A stretch of DNA of 64,000 nt from Phragmites australis (lineage: Eukaryota; Streptophyta; Magnoliopsida; Poales; Poaceae): contig NC_084933.1 in NCBI RefSeq assembly GCF_958298935.1, positions 13,685,001 through 13,749,000 of the forward strand, given 5' to 3'. Position 1 is the first letter of the stretch, and every line of letters starts with the position of its first letter. The notes beneath the pieces were generated by a model, which saw nothing but the letters and a program-made list of their open reading frames with translations, did no database searches and had not been told where the DNA came from. Position numbers and translations under genes: made by a program. Of this stretch, positions 22,664 to 35,114 are shown piece by piece.

Positions 22664-24701
22664 TGTGTTTTCAAGTCTTATCATCGGTTCTAAAGTCCTG
22701 TTCATCTTGAGCAACAAGGCACTTCTCTTTAATCTTCTAGTATTGCTTGACATATTCTAGTATTGATAAGTTTGGGCTGACATACAACATCAACACTGCG
22801 TTAAAACCTTCACTTCTTTGCATAGATTGGAGGAACGGAAAGAAACAATGTATATAGTACGCTGGCACAAAACTCTATCGGGTGCTATACAAATGCCCAA
22901 AATGCTTGCTGTCCTCCAAGCCATGATTTTGAATCATAGCATGCCACTTTGTCTCAAAAACTCTTCCGATGTGACACTGTAGTTTATACAATCCTTGAAG
23001 TCGTCCTCTAATACTTTATCTTCATTAAGTAATAGACCTACAGTTCTAGATGCTTTATTCATAATGTGCCATTGGTAGTTCCTGTGATTTGCAAGTGGGA
23101 ACACATGTTCAATTGCACTTCTTATAGCACCATCTTGATCAGTAATCAGCGGAGCTTTCCCTTTCACTGCTTCCAAGAATGTTCCGAAAGGCCAGACAAA
23201 GCTTGGTATCTTTTCATCTCTTAGGAACGCACAACCTAGCCGAAATGACTGACCATGTCTGTTTATTCCAATGAAGAGTGCAAAGGGCATATCATACATG
23301 TTTGTCATGTATGTTGTATCGAAAGACAGACAATCATGATATGTTTCATACGCCTTCCTTATTGCACCATCTATCCAGAATAGGTTCTGAAGCCTGTAAT
23401 CATCATCCAACTTAAACTTATAAAAAAATCTGGGTCATCCAGCGTTTCTTGTATATCTTTATATTTTTCAGTTGTACGGAGTGTTGAGTGGGAGTTGTGC
23501 ACATCTTTATCTTCATATGGTACTAGTTGCCTAGATCCATAGAATTCAGACATTAGCTGCATAATGCGCCCAGTTTTTAAGATGCAACCACGCAACAAAG
23601 AGATAAAGACTTTCTCTTCTTTAGGAATTCCTTTATGTGACCTAAGGACTTTTGTCAGTGAAGGCTTGGTAATGAGTGCATGATTGTGCTCTCATATGAA
23701 ATAAATCATATGCCACCTAGCACCAATGAGCTTCACAACCGTTCTTGCTTTGCATTATGTACACTTCATTTTTTCCCTCTTCCTTTTGTTGCCAACACTC
23801 TTTTTGTTATGCTTCCTGTATTCTTCTCCTTCTCCTGGCATCTCAGCACCCTCCTCTTGATCAGAATTAGAATCATCATTAGAATTATATATGAGCTCAT
23901 CAATTTGTTCTTCAGATTTACTTTTCTTCCCTTTACCTTCTTTGTTGCAAACAAATTGTACCTTTTCTTCTTATTTGGTAAATGATGATCTGCGTGATGT
24001 GTTTATCCTAATTGAGAATCCAATTCTTTTAGCATATGAATTGTAGTACTCTTTTGCTTCTAATAGAGTGTTGAATGTCATTCCAAAATGTGGCCCTTGA
24101 GGTGTAGACTACACTTCTGTCTCAGTAGCTTCTGAAAAAAAAACCTTATGTACCAGTTGGACCACCAGCCAATTCTATGTTATGAACAACCTGCTGAATT
24201 TCTTCTAAGTGTATCTCTTCAAGTGGCAACCTAACCTCTGAAACGCTAGGAGCATCTCGCTGCTCAACAGGATCCACCTAAGTGCAAAATTTAATAGTAT
24301 GTAGAATCATATTTTCAAAAGGTATAAGCAAAATATAATAGTGTTGTAGAAGCATATATGCAATGAACAAGAAGCAAAATTTATTCTTGTAGAAGCATAT
24401 TTTCTCCTTCGTATAAGCATATTTTCAAAAGGTAGAAGCAAAATGTAATAGTATGTAGAAGCATATGTTGTATAACCATATATGCAATGGGTTGCATAAG
24501 TATATATGCACTGAGTTGCATAAGCATATAGCATACGTGTGTCTCTTCAAGTGGTATTCTAACCTCTGAAACGCTAGGAGCATCTCGTTGCTCAATAGGA
24601 TCTACCTGAGTGCAAAAGGTTGGATTGTTTGTAGACGTGTCTATGTTAGCTCCAAAAATGAAATCAATGTCAACTTTAGGGGGTAGTTTATTCAGATCCA
24701 T
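22664..24701 (-). pseudogene. FAR1-RELATED SEQUENCE / MULE-transposase-like pseudogene
   Basis: Read on the minus strand from ATG 24701-24699 (MDLNKLPPKVDID). Next come an acidic N-terminal region and, at about 24110-23970, the FAR1 DNA-binding segment (HFGMTFNTLLEAKEYYNSYA then GFSIRIN). After a decayed middle it continues with GRIMQLMSEFYGSRQLVPY (about 23570-23510). The MULE transposase domain follows, in frame 23410-22934: FDTTYMTN (first catalytic D), HGQSFRLGCAFLRDE, and ITDQDGA (second D). Similarity continues in other frames to about 22664 (VPAYYIHCFFPFLQSMQRSEGFNAV). The SWIM zinc finger expected after this is absent. Frameshifts and stops make it a pseudogene. It may be a domesticated FRS copy or a MULE; no terminal inverted repeats were seen. 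Confidence 0.8.
24211..24621 (-). repeat. Internal duplication in the FRS pseudogene
   Basis: 24211-24292 and 24539-24621 are near-identical copies 328 bp apart, both encoding the acidic segment QRDAPSVSEVR...PLEE. Between them lie degenerate units reading gtagaagcatat. The exon edge has been duplicated by expansion of this AT-rich sequence. Confidence 0.7.
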
Positions 24702-26320
24702 CTTGTATCGCTTCTTTTTTTTGTTCCTGCATGGATATGAAAAAAAAACCAGATTTGAATCACATATGTACAACATTATCACACTCACATGTTTGCTTTT
24801 AAAAAATAAACAAAAAAATTTGTTAGTCATGCCATACTATAGCATTTGTGCATTTGTGTGAGAACGAGATGCTACAGAAATATTGAATTATGTATTCTTT
24901 TTTGTTTTATAGGGAGCACTTTTGAGATATTATGTGCTATCTATGAATGCATACATGTGTTATCTGTCAAGCAAATCTACTTTTTAGTCAAGCTAATTAA
25001 TATATTTGGAGAAGCAAAATTTAATAACTAACAAGTATAAACCACCAGAGATTAGCATGCTTCATTAATTGTTCATCTTATTAAATGTGGAGTATATGTT
25101 GTTTCTTTCATCTGCTCATCTATCCCTTACTGGCTACTGCCCTAGAGAAAGTAAAATGGAACAACAATCAACTCTAAGATTTGGAACTTTTCTGCTGCTG
25201 CTTGCATTCACTGTCAGGCAAATCTGATGATCGAGTTAGGCTACTTAAGTGGTTCGGAGAAGTATATTTTTGTAGACTGATAAGCATGTCTGCCAAATAA
25301 ATAGGTAGATTGCAAAGTTACTGGCTCACACATCCTTTTTTTTTCTCTGTTTGCAATGCAGGTAAGAGTCATTGCAATGCTTGTTGTATATGCATTCTGC
25401 AAGAGAAGAATCTACCCATTTGGGATCAAAGAAAAATTGTGCAGATTTTTGGTTATGTTTGCTTATTTTAAGTTCAAAACTATATTACATGATCTGTGCA
25501 TTTGCTTTCTTATATAGTTCAAACTACATTGCTATGTGCAAAAGAGGTTATGTATGCGAATATGTGCAGATATATAGTTAGAAATATGTGAGGCAACCTT
25601 TTAAATTTGTGCCCAGATTTATGTACTGTGGAAACTTGCTTGTTAATCTATCATGCATATGAATTGGGACAATTTACCTTGATGTTTAGATCTGAAAAAT
25701 AGATCTACAGTATTAATGTGCTGTGTTAATAGGGAAGCAGATTTTCATGTTGATCTGTGGTGCATAGCACTAGGGGATCAAAACTAGCAATACCTTGCTA
25801 TATCCAAATTGGTACATATATTCTTATATAGGCAATTTTTCTCTATTCTCAGATAAGCATTTTTTTTTAGCAAATTTATGTTTAGATCTGCAGTTTATCA
25901 GTATTAAGGTCTCTTTTTTTTTCTATGAAAAAAGCAAATTAGATGGGCAAAAAGATGGGACAAATGCATACCTGTTTTTTCTCTAGTGAATTGCTTCTTC
26001 CTATGTATGGCAATGACAATCTGGAAACTAGAGTTGCCTTTGCGTCTTGCTCCAGGAGGAGGCGTGCGGGGTTAGAGAGACGTGTGGGGTTGGAAGATGT
26101 GGTGAGCCCAAAAACTGAGCGCAAGCGCGCGCGTGAACTGCTATTTTTGGGTAAGTGGCATGATTAGAAAGGCTTCTAAACATGATTTATTTCCTAATGA
26201 GAGGTGTGCGGACGGACATATGTTTGGATGCACGTGTAGGCGTTAGCCGCACCCATATTTTTAAAGACTTTTTTAAATGTTAATACGTTCTATATATCTG
26301 GTTAATTAATTAATGGCCGC
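24702..26320. other. Upstream/intergenic sequence of the FRS pseudogene
   Basis: AT-rich, no gene recognised. Short frames at 25372-25581 and 25939-26167 have no family resemblance. A GC-rich patch (26040-26150) might be an old 5' exon or promoter of the FRS gene, which is only a guess. Confidence 0.3.
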
Positions 26321-26324
26321 ACGC

Positions 26325-28140
26325 GTCAAGTCCAACGGCTCCCAGCCAAACTGATCACGCATTGGATCAATATGCATGTACGATGATTTTTTTAATCCAA
26401 TCTCTGTACATGGGTCCCACATGCATACATGTTATTGACCCCCAGTGCACCTGAGACTTGCCCCGCTGGCACGACGTGCTGCTCCCCGTGACCTCCTCAC
26501 TTTCCTTGCACGTTCTTTTGCACCGTGCACAAAAAGAAAAGGAAACACATGCTCCCATCTATCCAGCCGCCAGCCAAGTCTGTTCGCTGGAGCCGTCGGC
26601 CAATCCACGTTGTCTTCAACAGCCATTATACCGGCCGGTCCGATCACATTTGACCGATCCTTATTGACTGCAGCCCTTTAAACGGTCAGGCTATCTACCC
26701 CGAGTGTCCGACACCACCGATCAATCACCGATTGCTGTCATACTCAACCTTGCGTCGTATTGGACGTTCTCCAACGCCTATGAATCTTGACTGTCGCGCC
26801 TCCATTGTCTCTACTGTGATTTTCCGCACGTCTCTACATCCAAACTGTCCATGGCTTTGGAACTACATGTTAGAAAAAGAACACGTACAAGTCCAAGTCC
26901 AACGACTCCCAGCCAAACTGATCACGCATTGGAGCAACTACGTCGGTATCAAATAAATATTATATTGAGCTACAGTAGCAGGTGGTTTGGAAGTGTACTG
27001 ATTTTTCCACCGTTTGAATATGTTATATCTAAGGGAGATGTTGGTTTCCTCTGGACTTATATATGTAATATAAATATATATTTGTATAGATTTGTATGTA
27101 TATACATTTAGATATAGATACATAGTATATTGATGGACAGTAGCTACAACAGTTATATGAACCTTAAAAAAAATTGTGTTTTTTTTTAGTTTTAGTTTTT
27201 TTCCTTTGTATTTTTATATTGTTATGTTGAGCTACAGTAGCAAGTGTCCTAGGAGCGTGTCGATTTTTCTACCGTTAGTATATGTTATCGGAGGGGTACG
27301 TTAGTTTCCTCTGGACTTATGTATATAATATACATATATAAATATATAAATTTAAATATATATTTGTGTACAGTTGTATGTATATATATTTATATATAGG
27401 TACATAATATATTGGTGGACAATAGCTACGACAGTAATATGATCAATAATTTAATTATGATATCACTCATATCAATAAAATGTCGAATCATCTAAGTATA
27501 TAATTATGAATCAGAGTGGTAAATAATTAAAGTCATTTTTTTAACTGTGGTAAAAAAACAATTGGCTTGAGCCAGAGATCTCCCTGCAGTGTGCAAATTC
27601 CGCGTGTGTCTAGGTGCTCGCTTAGCCGCCCACGACATCAACTCGTGTCAACATTCATGCTTGCCCCGACAGTCACACCCCTACGGTACCTATACACGAG
27701 CCATGTAACACCATAGCCACCCGCATCGCCGACACCGTTCTTTCACAGCATCGTGTTGCGCCCTTGTACAACACCGATCATACTACCATCACCACGATGT
27801 TCCTACACTTCGATCTATCCAGCCGCACATCATGTCTGCTTGCTAGACTGATAATAAGGCGACGTTGTCGTCCAATCCGCGTTGTCTTCAACTAGCATAA
27901 TGTCGTTCCGATCACGTTTGGCCGCCTTACTAACTACAAACCTTCAAACGGTCTTGATTGCCTGCTTGGAGTGTCCGACACCACCAATCAATCATCGATC
28001 GATGTCATACTCCACCTTGAGTTGTATTGGATGTTCCCCAACACCCATGATTCTTGATTATCGCGCCTCCACTATGATCTTCTATACCGTCTAGATCCAA
28101 ACCGTCCATGGCTTTGGATCCACATGTTAGAAAAAGAACA
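26325..28140. repeat. Region of nested direct duplications
   Basis: Three pairs were seen. 26325-26365 recurs at 26886-26940 ('ccaacg(g/a)ctcccagccaaac'). 26560-26890 recurs, diverged, at 27815-28135 (ctatccagccgc ... ccatggctttggaa/atcc ... gttagaaaaagaacac). A unit of about 262 bp starting gagctacagtagca at 26967 is repeated at 27229. No protein is encoded. It looks like a decayed non-coding TE with internal duplication. Confidence 0.55.
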
Positions 28141-28467
28141 TGTGGAAGCGATTGATTTCTTAACACGATGCACATGAAAGATTATAGACGACACGAGATA
28201 TGATATTTATAAATAATGTTCAGCCGAAGTGTCTACATCCGCGTGGCCTAAATATGGGCTCTCCCCACTACAGTTGCAAAACCGGATGCCCGAGATCCTA
28301 GTTGAACCGTCAACAACCACTTGTGCACATGCCACTATATTGTCATGATGTTATAGCAACGATCCTCTTATAATTATGAGGACGTTATGTTACAATAGTT
28401 TGACAACTCCACTATATACCGCTACTATAATTCCAAACCTTATACATAACATCAAATATTTGACATA
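28141..28467. repeat. LTR-like relic related to 2200-2480
   Basis: Shares order and wording with the repeat at 2200-2480, including gttacaacaacgatcctctta-like and ctctatataccgcta-like phrases. No boundaries seen. Confidence 0.35.
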
Positions 28468-29130
28468 ATAGTTGAATACCCGTGTGTTGCAAAGGGAGCC
28501 AAAAATTTACACACGATAACATTGGTGACTCATTTAAAATATCTTTCAAGCTATAACATTGTTAATATTATTAAAGCACTGCAAACACTAAATGCACTAT
28601 TCTAAACACTAGGTAACACATTGCCGTACAACCACAAATCGATAAATAAGCAATAAATACCATGACTATAGTGTGAGGACATCTCTGTTGACGATGTTCT
28701 TAGTGCACGTCCTACTCTGTTTTGGGTGCTTCTTATTTTTCTTATCGTCATTCGGGGCAACGAGGATCTTGATGTTTCTAGTGGTATTGGCTCTAGATAG
28801 CGTGACATATAGCTGGCCATGAGAGAACACTGGCTGGGGGAGATACACGCTGACGTTTGGGATTGTTAGTCCTCATGCCTTGTTGATTGTCATGACGAAA
28901 CTGAGCCTACCAAGAAATTGCTTCCGTTTGAATCAAAAAGGGAATATCTCATCATCAGATGAACATAAGAGGATACGAGGCAGGAAAATCTTGTATTGGC
29001 AATTGATTCAATGAACCTCAGCTGACAGGTGTATGTTTACAACTATTTGTCTCTGCTTCCGTCAAAATCCTGGACAGCCCAGACCAATAGTTAGAAGACG
29101 TCCATAGCAGGACAATATGAAAAAAAAAAT
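28468..29130 (-). pseudogene. Helitron 3' end with C-terminus of the Rep/helicase gene
   Basis: On the minus strand, about 29000-28675 encodes the end of a Helitron PIF1-type helicase: PRILLCSSDDEIFPF, then FKRKQFLGRLSFVMTINKA, then IPNVSVYLPQPVFSHGQLYVTLSRA and CTKNIVNRDVLTL. There is a stop just before FKRK. Downstream the strand reads cctttgcaacacacgggtattcaactat, like the cgcacgggcattcaactag terminus of grass Helitrons, but ending CTAT, not CTAG, and followed by T as expected for the A/T insertion site. The N-terminal Rep domain and the Helitron 5' end were not found; the coding part is cut off close to the inverted-duplication edge at 29328. Confidence 0.75.
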
Positions 29131-29327
29131 AGTAATGCTATCTCTTGCTTCTTAATGGTGAGGGTGCCCATGTATGGAACCATCCTTTTTCTAAATAACA
29201 TTATAAAAAATTAAAATATTGTGTCTTGTCTTTTAGAATTCAAATCATTAAGGGCATAGAACCAAATTAGATATGAAGCACAACTGAATCGCAGTGCTTA
29301 TCAACTAATACTCACGTCATATGCTTA

Positions 29328-31700
29328 TCTAATAATACTCCCGATATAATTTTGCAGTTTCTGTTCAACACTTTGATCATGTATCAACACTCAAGACTCA
29401 CTCAAGATTGCGCCACTGCCATCTAATTGATGGAGAACATGAATGTGCATCAACAGCCACGGAGATGGAATGACGGCGCTACTTATTACTCAGTTCTTAA
29501 AAACTAAATTGTATCAATAGTACGTGACAAATAAAGATGGTGAATTCTTAAGGAATTCTTGGATGATAGACTCGAATATGACTATATAGAATACATAATA
29601 AGATCTCTAGAATGCATTGACCTCTGTCAATCCGCAATATACTGACCGACTTGCTGAAATATGTCGTTCGCATGTGAATAAGATGGATAACGTAGAAGAT
29701 CAAAGAGAGGCTATATTATCCTCACCTCAAATGTGATGTAGCAACCCATCCAATGGCAACCATGTTCCCGCGTCGACTTCTGTAGCCATTCCTCACATGG
29801 AAAAGAAAAGAACCTCTATTAGAAAAGAACCCATGCCAAGGTACATCTCTCTACTGCAGTTCTTATCATTGTCTACAAAGCTTATCTCTCCGGTGGTCGT
29901 GGAACTTTTTCTTAACATAGATCAGTAATTAAACTTGCTATTGCATCTGATGTCAGAACATAAGCACGATAGTTGTAAGCTCACCGGTGTGCAAAAAAAA
30001 AGGAGATAACCAACTGTAAAATAAGTGGTTGTGCCTACAAGAGAAATGTGCACTGAAATTAATTTGATAACTACATCAGTTTTATTTCCCTGCCTACCAG
30101 ATCTTATAATAAAATATATAATGATTAGCTGCAATCTTAACTGATCAAAGTAATTCTCATTTAACAAGGCACATATAGTTTGCATCTTTTTATCTGATAA
30201 TGAAATGATGATAATAAAGACACGAGAATTTTACAAGATTCAAGGTAGCACCAATGAACAACACATTATGGTCCCCAAATTCAGATTAATGTAATCAATG
30301 TGCCTTACGCAAATCAGTATTCTGTAGGGCGGCGCTGAAATTTTAGCAATCGTTAGAGGGAAAAAGGACACAAAGAAAATCTCTAGACCATCAAAATTTA
30401 ACCAAACACAGAATCTGGACTAGCACAACTAAGCACAGTTTGTGTACAAAACTAAATCCCTATCAGTCCTAACCCACTGGGACAGCACATAAAAATCCCA
30501 TGTACTGGTCCAATTTTAAGTCAAGATACTTTGCACAGCTGATATAACTTGCACTAACTAATTTCTTCAGTTAAATCCACTACAATCAAGTATTCAAGTC
30601 ATGAACCGCAAAAGAAGCATTAGTTTCCTAGACCATGGCTAGGGTTAGGATAAGCATAGAAGAAGGCCAGGGAGAAGAGCACAGTGGCACCACTCGCTGG
30701 AGTTGAGGCAGGATGTCTCCTCGTCCTCGAAGCTACAAATTATTCATCACGAAACACAAATCAGATGAGGAACACTATAAACTAATGAGGTATGCCTGTC
30801 ATTTGTTAAGTTAGGTTCTAATAAGGCTGTTCTGAACATGAAAACCATTTGATTCTATTACAATAGCATGTGGCTTCGTAATATGGTCTCTGTTGCTGGA
30901 GCATGGCCGCCTCGACGTGGTCGGCAACATGAAGGACAAGGAGTCTTGGGATGGAGATGGCGGCGTCAGTGATGGAAAATCAAATCGGAGAAGAGAAAGA
31001 GAATGGAAACATGCCTTATTCCGCCCAATCTGCTGATCTCGACTCAAGCGGAGCTTCAACGCGAGGACATGGGTGGCCGATCGGTCATAGTCATGTAGAG
31101 GAGTCCGTGGAATACGATGGCAGAAGCGGTGAGGTGCATGTGTCGTCGGGGTGGTGGGGAAGATTCGGAGCAAGGATCGGAATCGATTGCGATCGAGGAG
31201 GAGGTGCCGTGGCTAGCGGGGAGGGCGTGGATCAGGTGTGCTAGGTTTGTGTGGTGTGGATTGGGGTGGGAGCGAGCTGGATCGACGTGGATCGTGGAAG
31301 GAGTGAGCGTAGGAATCAGAGGGTCGATGGGTGACGCGTTCTTGCGAATGGAGGGCGGCGGCACAGTTGTGATGGAGGCAGCAGGGCAGGGCGGCGCGAT
31401 GCGGGTGTAGGAAGAGAAAAAAAGGGAGATCGAGAAATAGAAAATGGGGGGGGGGGGGGAGAGGGACTCGGTGGGAAGCAAACCACCTATCAAAATGTGG
31501 GTAGGACATGGAGAGGCAAGATGTCCTGCCTAATTGAGGATTGACCATTATATATTTTTTAAGTAGCAAAGAATACAACAAGAGCAACTCATTCTCACGT
31601 GCATTGGCCATTGGGTCCCATGGATCACGATATCAAAATCAGAATAAGACGAACACACATCTCAAATTATAATTCAACTACCAAGAAATCGACTTAAACA
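29328..31700 (-). repeat. Left arm of inverted duplication, non-coding part downstream of transporter copy 1
   Basis: This stretch is the reverse complement of about 40560-42983, with high identity and a few indels (for example the 14-G run at 31446-31459 has no long counterpart on the right). Short proline/serine-rich frames around 30811-31610 occur in both arms but are not conserved as proteins. I see no known family. It could be an intron-rich 5' part of the neighbouring Helitron or old 3' flank of the transporter gene. Confidence 0.75.
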
Positions 31701-31808
31701 AAAATCAGGTACCACAGTCCCGGGCTCCTGGCATACATGTACAGGTTATACAGCACAGCTTCACCTCGCGCATGCATGCATGCATGCGAGCTAGCATTTG
31801 TTCTATTA

Positions 31809-32893
31809 TTACAGACTCCGAACAATCTGCTTCACAGAACTGTACGTGCCCAACACAACAATCGCGGCGCCAACCACAACAATGGCGGAACAAACTGCCG
31901 TCTCCATCCAGTACATCTTTTGGGACGGCCTGATCACCTTGGCGCGGACCCTGAGGTAGCACAGGCACGGCAGCAGCATGGTGGCCGTGCAGCTGAGCAG
32001 GGCGCCGGTGAGCGCGACGACGTCGCCGAAGAAGGGAACCGCCAGCGCGACGACGGCAGTGCCCACGACCAGCGCCGTCCTGACGAGGACGCGGAGGAGT
32101 CGGCTCTTGCCGACGCCGAGGGTGGTCTCTAGGGCCTCGGCGATGGGAGTCACCACCAGCGCGTACTTGGTTAGCGGGTTCACCAGCGTCGTGTAGATGG
32201 CGATCTTGGAGCTCACCTTCCCCGACGGGAGGTTGAGGGTGACCTGGGACTTGAGCGCGTCTCCGTACATGAGGTACCCGATGATGCCCATGAAGCCGTA
32301 GCTGAGCGTGCTCACGGTGAAGCAGATGAATAGCACCTGCATGAGAAAGCAAGAGATTATATCCGATGCATTGTGAGATTGCCTAATGAGCCTTTCAAAG
32401 CATAACGTAGTTCTGACTTACCATGGGGAACCTTTTCTTGTCTTTCATCCCCTGGTATATCATGGGGAACACGGCATGCCCACTAAAGCAAAACGAGTAT
32501 AGGCTCATGGCGCTCGGTATGCCAGCCCAGTGCACGAGCCTTCCTCTCTCGTGGAACCCAACACCGTTGAACACCCCAACCCACAGGATGGCTGCGATGA
32601 GGACGACGGACGCGAGCGCGCCGCCGGCAGCGACGTAGGCCAGTACGCTCAGGCTGCTGAACCACGTCGTCGGCAGCACAACGAGCGTGGCGGCCAGCAC
32701 GAACCCCTGCTTGCCGCTGACCTTGAGCGCGCCGAGCCGGAAGCTTGCCGCCGGGAACAGCTTCTCTAGGTTGTCGCCCTCGAGGATGAGGAAGTCGACG
32801 GCGACGAGGTAGAGCTCGAGGTACATGAAAACGGCGACGATGAGCCTGCCTCTCTGGCCGAAGGCCAGGGCACCGATGTCGGGGTAGGTCCTA
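31809..32893 (-). pseudogene. Transporter copy 1: exon 2 (partial) and exon 3 of an AVT1-like gene
   Basis: Minus strand. Exon 2 runs from the break at about 32893 to 32422 (donor gtaagtcag next to it); exon 3 is 32336-31809. Both remaining exons are open and nearly identical to copy 3 (for example LRVSGKQ is LKVSGKQ here). Exon 1, intron 1 and the first ~46 codons of exon 2 are missing: homology stops abruptly at aggacct, where a TA-rich stretch begins. It lacks a promoter and start codon in its own orientation, so it is a 5'-truncated copy. It lacks the retrotransposon and the one-base deletion found in copies 2, 4 and 5. Confidence 0.9.
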
Positions 32894-32940
32894 TATATAT
32901 ATATATATTATAACTAGCTACATATTATACTTGTCCTATA

Positions 32941-32982
<42 letters not shown>

Positions 32983-32990
32983 GGCAAAAA
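32892..32990. repeat. TA-rich junction
   Basis: Two (TA)n tracts flank a 38-bp segment (attataactagctacatatt...) that also occurs at about 46893-46930. It marks the breakpoint between copy 1 (-) and the promoter of copy 2 (+). Confidence 0.7.
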
Positions 32991-33528
32991 AATTCCATGC
33001 ACCCAGGCCCTGCGCGGCATGCTACACATGCACCTGTACTGTTCTGGAATCTGGACTTGCAGTGACCATCAATATATTGACTACCTAGCCAGCCAGCTCA
33101 TTAAACACGAGGCTCCAATCGATCGCATCTAGTCATGCATGACCCTTGTGGTTCGACCTGATTCGCCGCATGCGCTCTCGCTCATTTCGTATGCATGCAT
33201 GCAGATGCCAGACATGCATGCAACTTCGAGCTCCGACGAGCAACTCTCTAGCCGCCGGCAGTAGTATATTGCAGTCGATCTCTGCAGGTTCCGTTTTGTT
33301 TTCAGTGGTACCAAACCAAGCTTGACCGCAGCCAGCGGTGACCACTTGATCTCAGCCGGTCGTCACCGTTACTTCAAAAGTTCCCTTGCGCGCCTATATA
33401 AACGTCAACAGATTAAGCTGGTGATTGAACATCGACCGACCTTGCAAGCTGCCTAGCTTGAAGATATAGCAGAACTTACTGCTTACCGTGCGTGTATACA
33501 TTTAAACTACTTGCAAATTATATTTGCA
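32991..33528 (+). promoter_or_regulatory. Promoter and 5' leader of transporter copy 2
   Basis: Matches the promoter of intact copy 3 (38452-39010) almost base for base. TATATAAA at 33395-33402 lies about 127 bp before the ATG at 33529. Several catgcatg motifs lie at 33190-33230. Confidence 0.7.
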
Positions 33529-33549
33529 ATGGACACGAACACCAACACT

Positions 33550-35114
33550 CAGTGGCGGATCCAGCCGGGTAAAGTAGCTAGGGCTAACCTTAAGATGAGA
33601 TTAAAAAAATATCTTAATTAAGATAATAATTAAGCGAAGCGAACAAGTTTTCAATAATTAAGCGAAGCTAACAAAATCCTTAATACCTTTGTATTCTATA
33701 CGAGTAGTTGCAGGAGCACGAGTAACCGAGTGAGGATTACTGTTTTATTTTCTGCATCACGTCTATCACCAACTCTACTCTCCCTCGTACTTCGGGTATC
33801 CAAAGATGTTGGTTTGAAAAATCTCTTTGTTATTAATGTCTTGATGATCTAATAATTGATATCCTACAAAGCACACAACACATGGTAAGAAATCTCTTCA
33901 TTCATGATTCATTCATTGCACAATGCAAATTGCATATTTTGCACTTACACAAAGCAAAGAGTTCTCAATTGCTCATCACCAGTACCTCAAATCCTGAATC
34001 TGAATGCCTCACACAGTCACACTCACAATTGGAATCAATCAACAATTGATGTCCTGAATCAATCAATCAATCAATAATTGCCTCACACAGTCTCACACAC
34101 ACACACACTCTAACACAGACAACTCAAATGGACCAGCAAAATCAGTTTGATAGCTAACCAGTTTAGTACCTTACCTCGAATGAATTTGTGGCTCATGGTG
34201 GCAGCCAGTGCCGGAGTGGCGGAGTGGCGGAGTGCCCTGTGCAGAAATGCCACTTCACAATCCAAGTCAATTTATAGCCTATGACCAAAGCCTGAAAATG
34301 TTATGCAAATCATCAGGTGCTGACATATAAATGAAAGAAAATAGGTGTTGATGCATATATCTTCAAACCTGTAGCAGTTTAAAAGGTACTAAAACACGCA
34401 AGGGTGTCCCATTTAGCAATTTTGGAGAACTGATATCAAAAGGCTTAAGCAGTTGAGCTGGCTAGAAAAAGATTGCCAATATACTACTTCCAAATTGCAT
34501 GTTGTTGGTTTCGGAGAAAAAATACTGCATGCTATCCTAATGCTCCATTAATTCGAGACAATTTGTGAAAATAGACAAAGGAGCCACCTTTCTGAGCGGG
34601 AGCAAGTTGAGAAGCCCCGCGAAGCTAATGGCGAGGAGGAATCCGGTCATCCACCCGACGTCCCGACGCCGGGCTCCTTGTAGCTCCCCGGAGGCTGTGC
34701 GGCTTTGTGGGCCAGCCGAAGTCGATGGCGTCCTTGACAGTTGACTCCTTGCTCCTTGCCCGCAGGCCACCGCCGCCGGGAGCCCGAGAGTTACGATTGG
34801 CAGGGGCTGATTGGAGTTGTGGTGAAGATTAGGAGTCTGATTTGGGGGAAACGGGAAAGGGCGAAGAGGAAGCAATTCAACTGGGTCACTAGGCCATGCG
34901 GATGGAAAGGTGCGGGTGTCGGCCTCATAGCCCAACTGCCCAAAGCCCCAAATGGGTCTTCTTCTTCCTCGGTTCCTCACAGCGACATAGCCTCACGCAG
35001 TTACGCCGCCGAAAATCGATGAATCCTCTGGAAATCCACGAGGGGGAAGGGGAGTCCACCGCCGGGGAGCTCGGGCGGCCGCCCGGGCTCGCCCTAGCGG
35101 TGGATCCGCCCCTG
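33550..35114. mobile_element. Non-autonomous hAT element in exon 1 of copy 2
   Basis: It starts CAGTGGCGGATCCAG and its other end reverse-complements to CAGGGGCGGATCCACC. Perfect 8-bp target duplication ccaacact (33542-33549 and 35115-35122). 1565 bp. No transposase is visible. The right third (34580-35100) is GC-rich with open frames on both strands that I cannot identify; it might include captured gene sequence. Confidence 0.85.

Noticed and set aside
28468..28500. Perfect Helitron terminus
   Set aside because: It ends CTAT rather than CTRR, so it is called only as a decayed end.
30811..31610. Proline-rich frames of 97-145 codons on both strands, with counterparts at 40687-41455
   Set aside because: The two arms are recent duplicates, so sharing is no evidence of selection. 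Stops and lengths differ between arms and there is no recognisable domain.
31705..32352. Long open frame of 215 codons overlapping exon 3 of transporter copy 1 (and its mirror at 39950-40537)
   Set aside because: It overlaps the true exon frame, is arginine/histidine-rich from GC-rich codons, and has no family; it is a shadow of exon 3.
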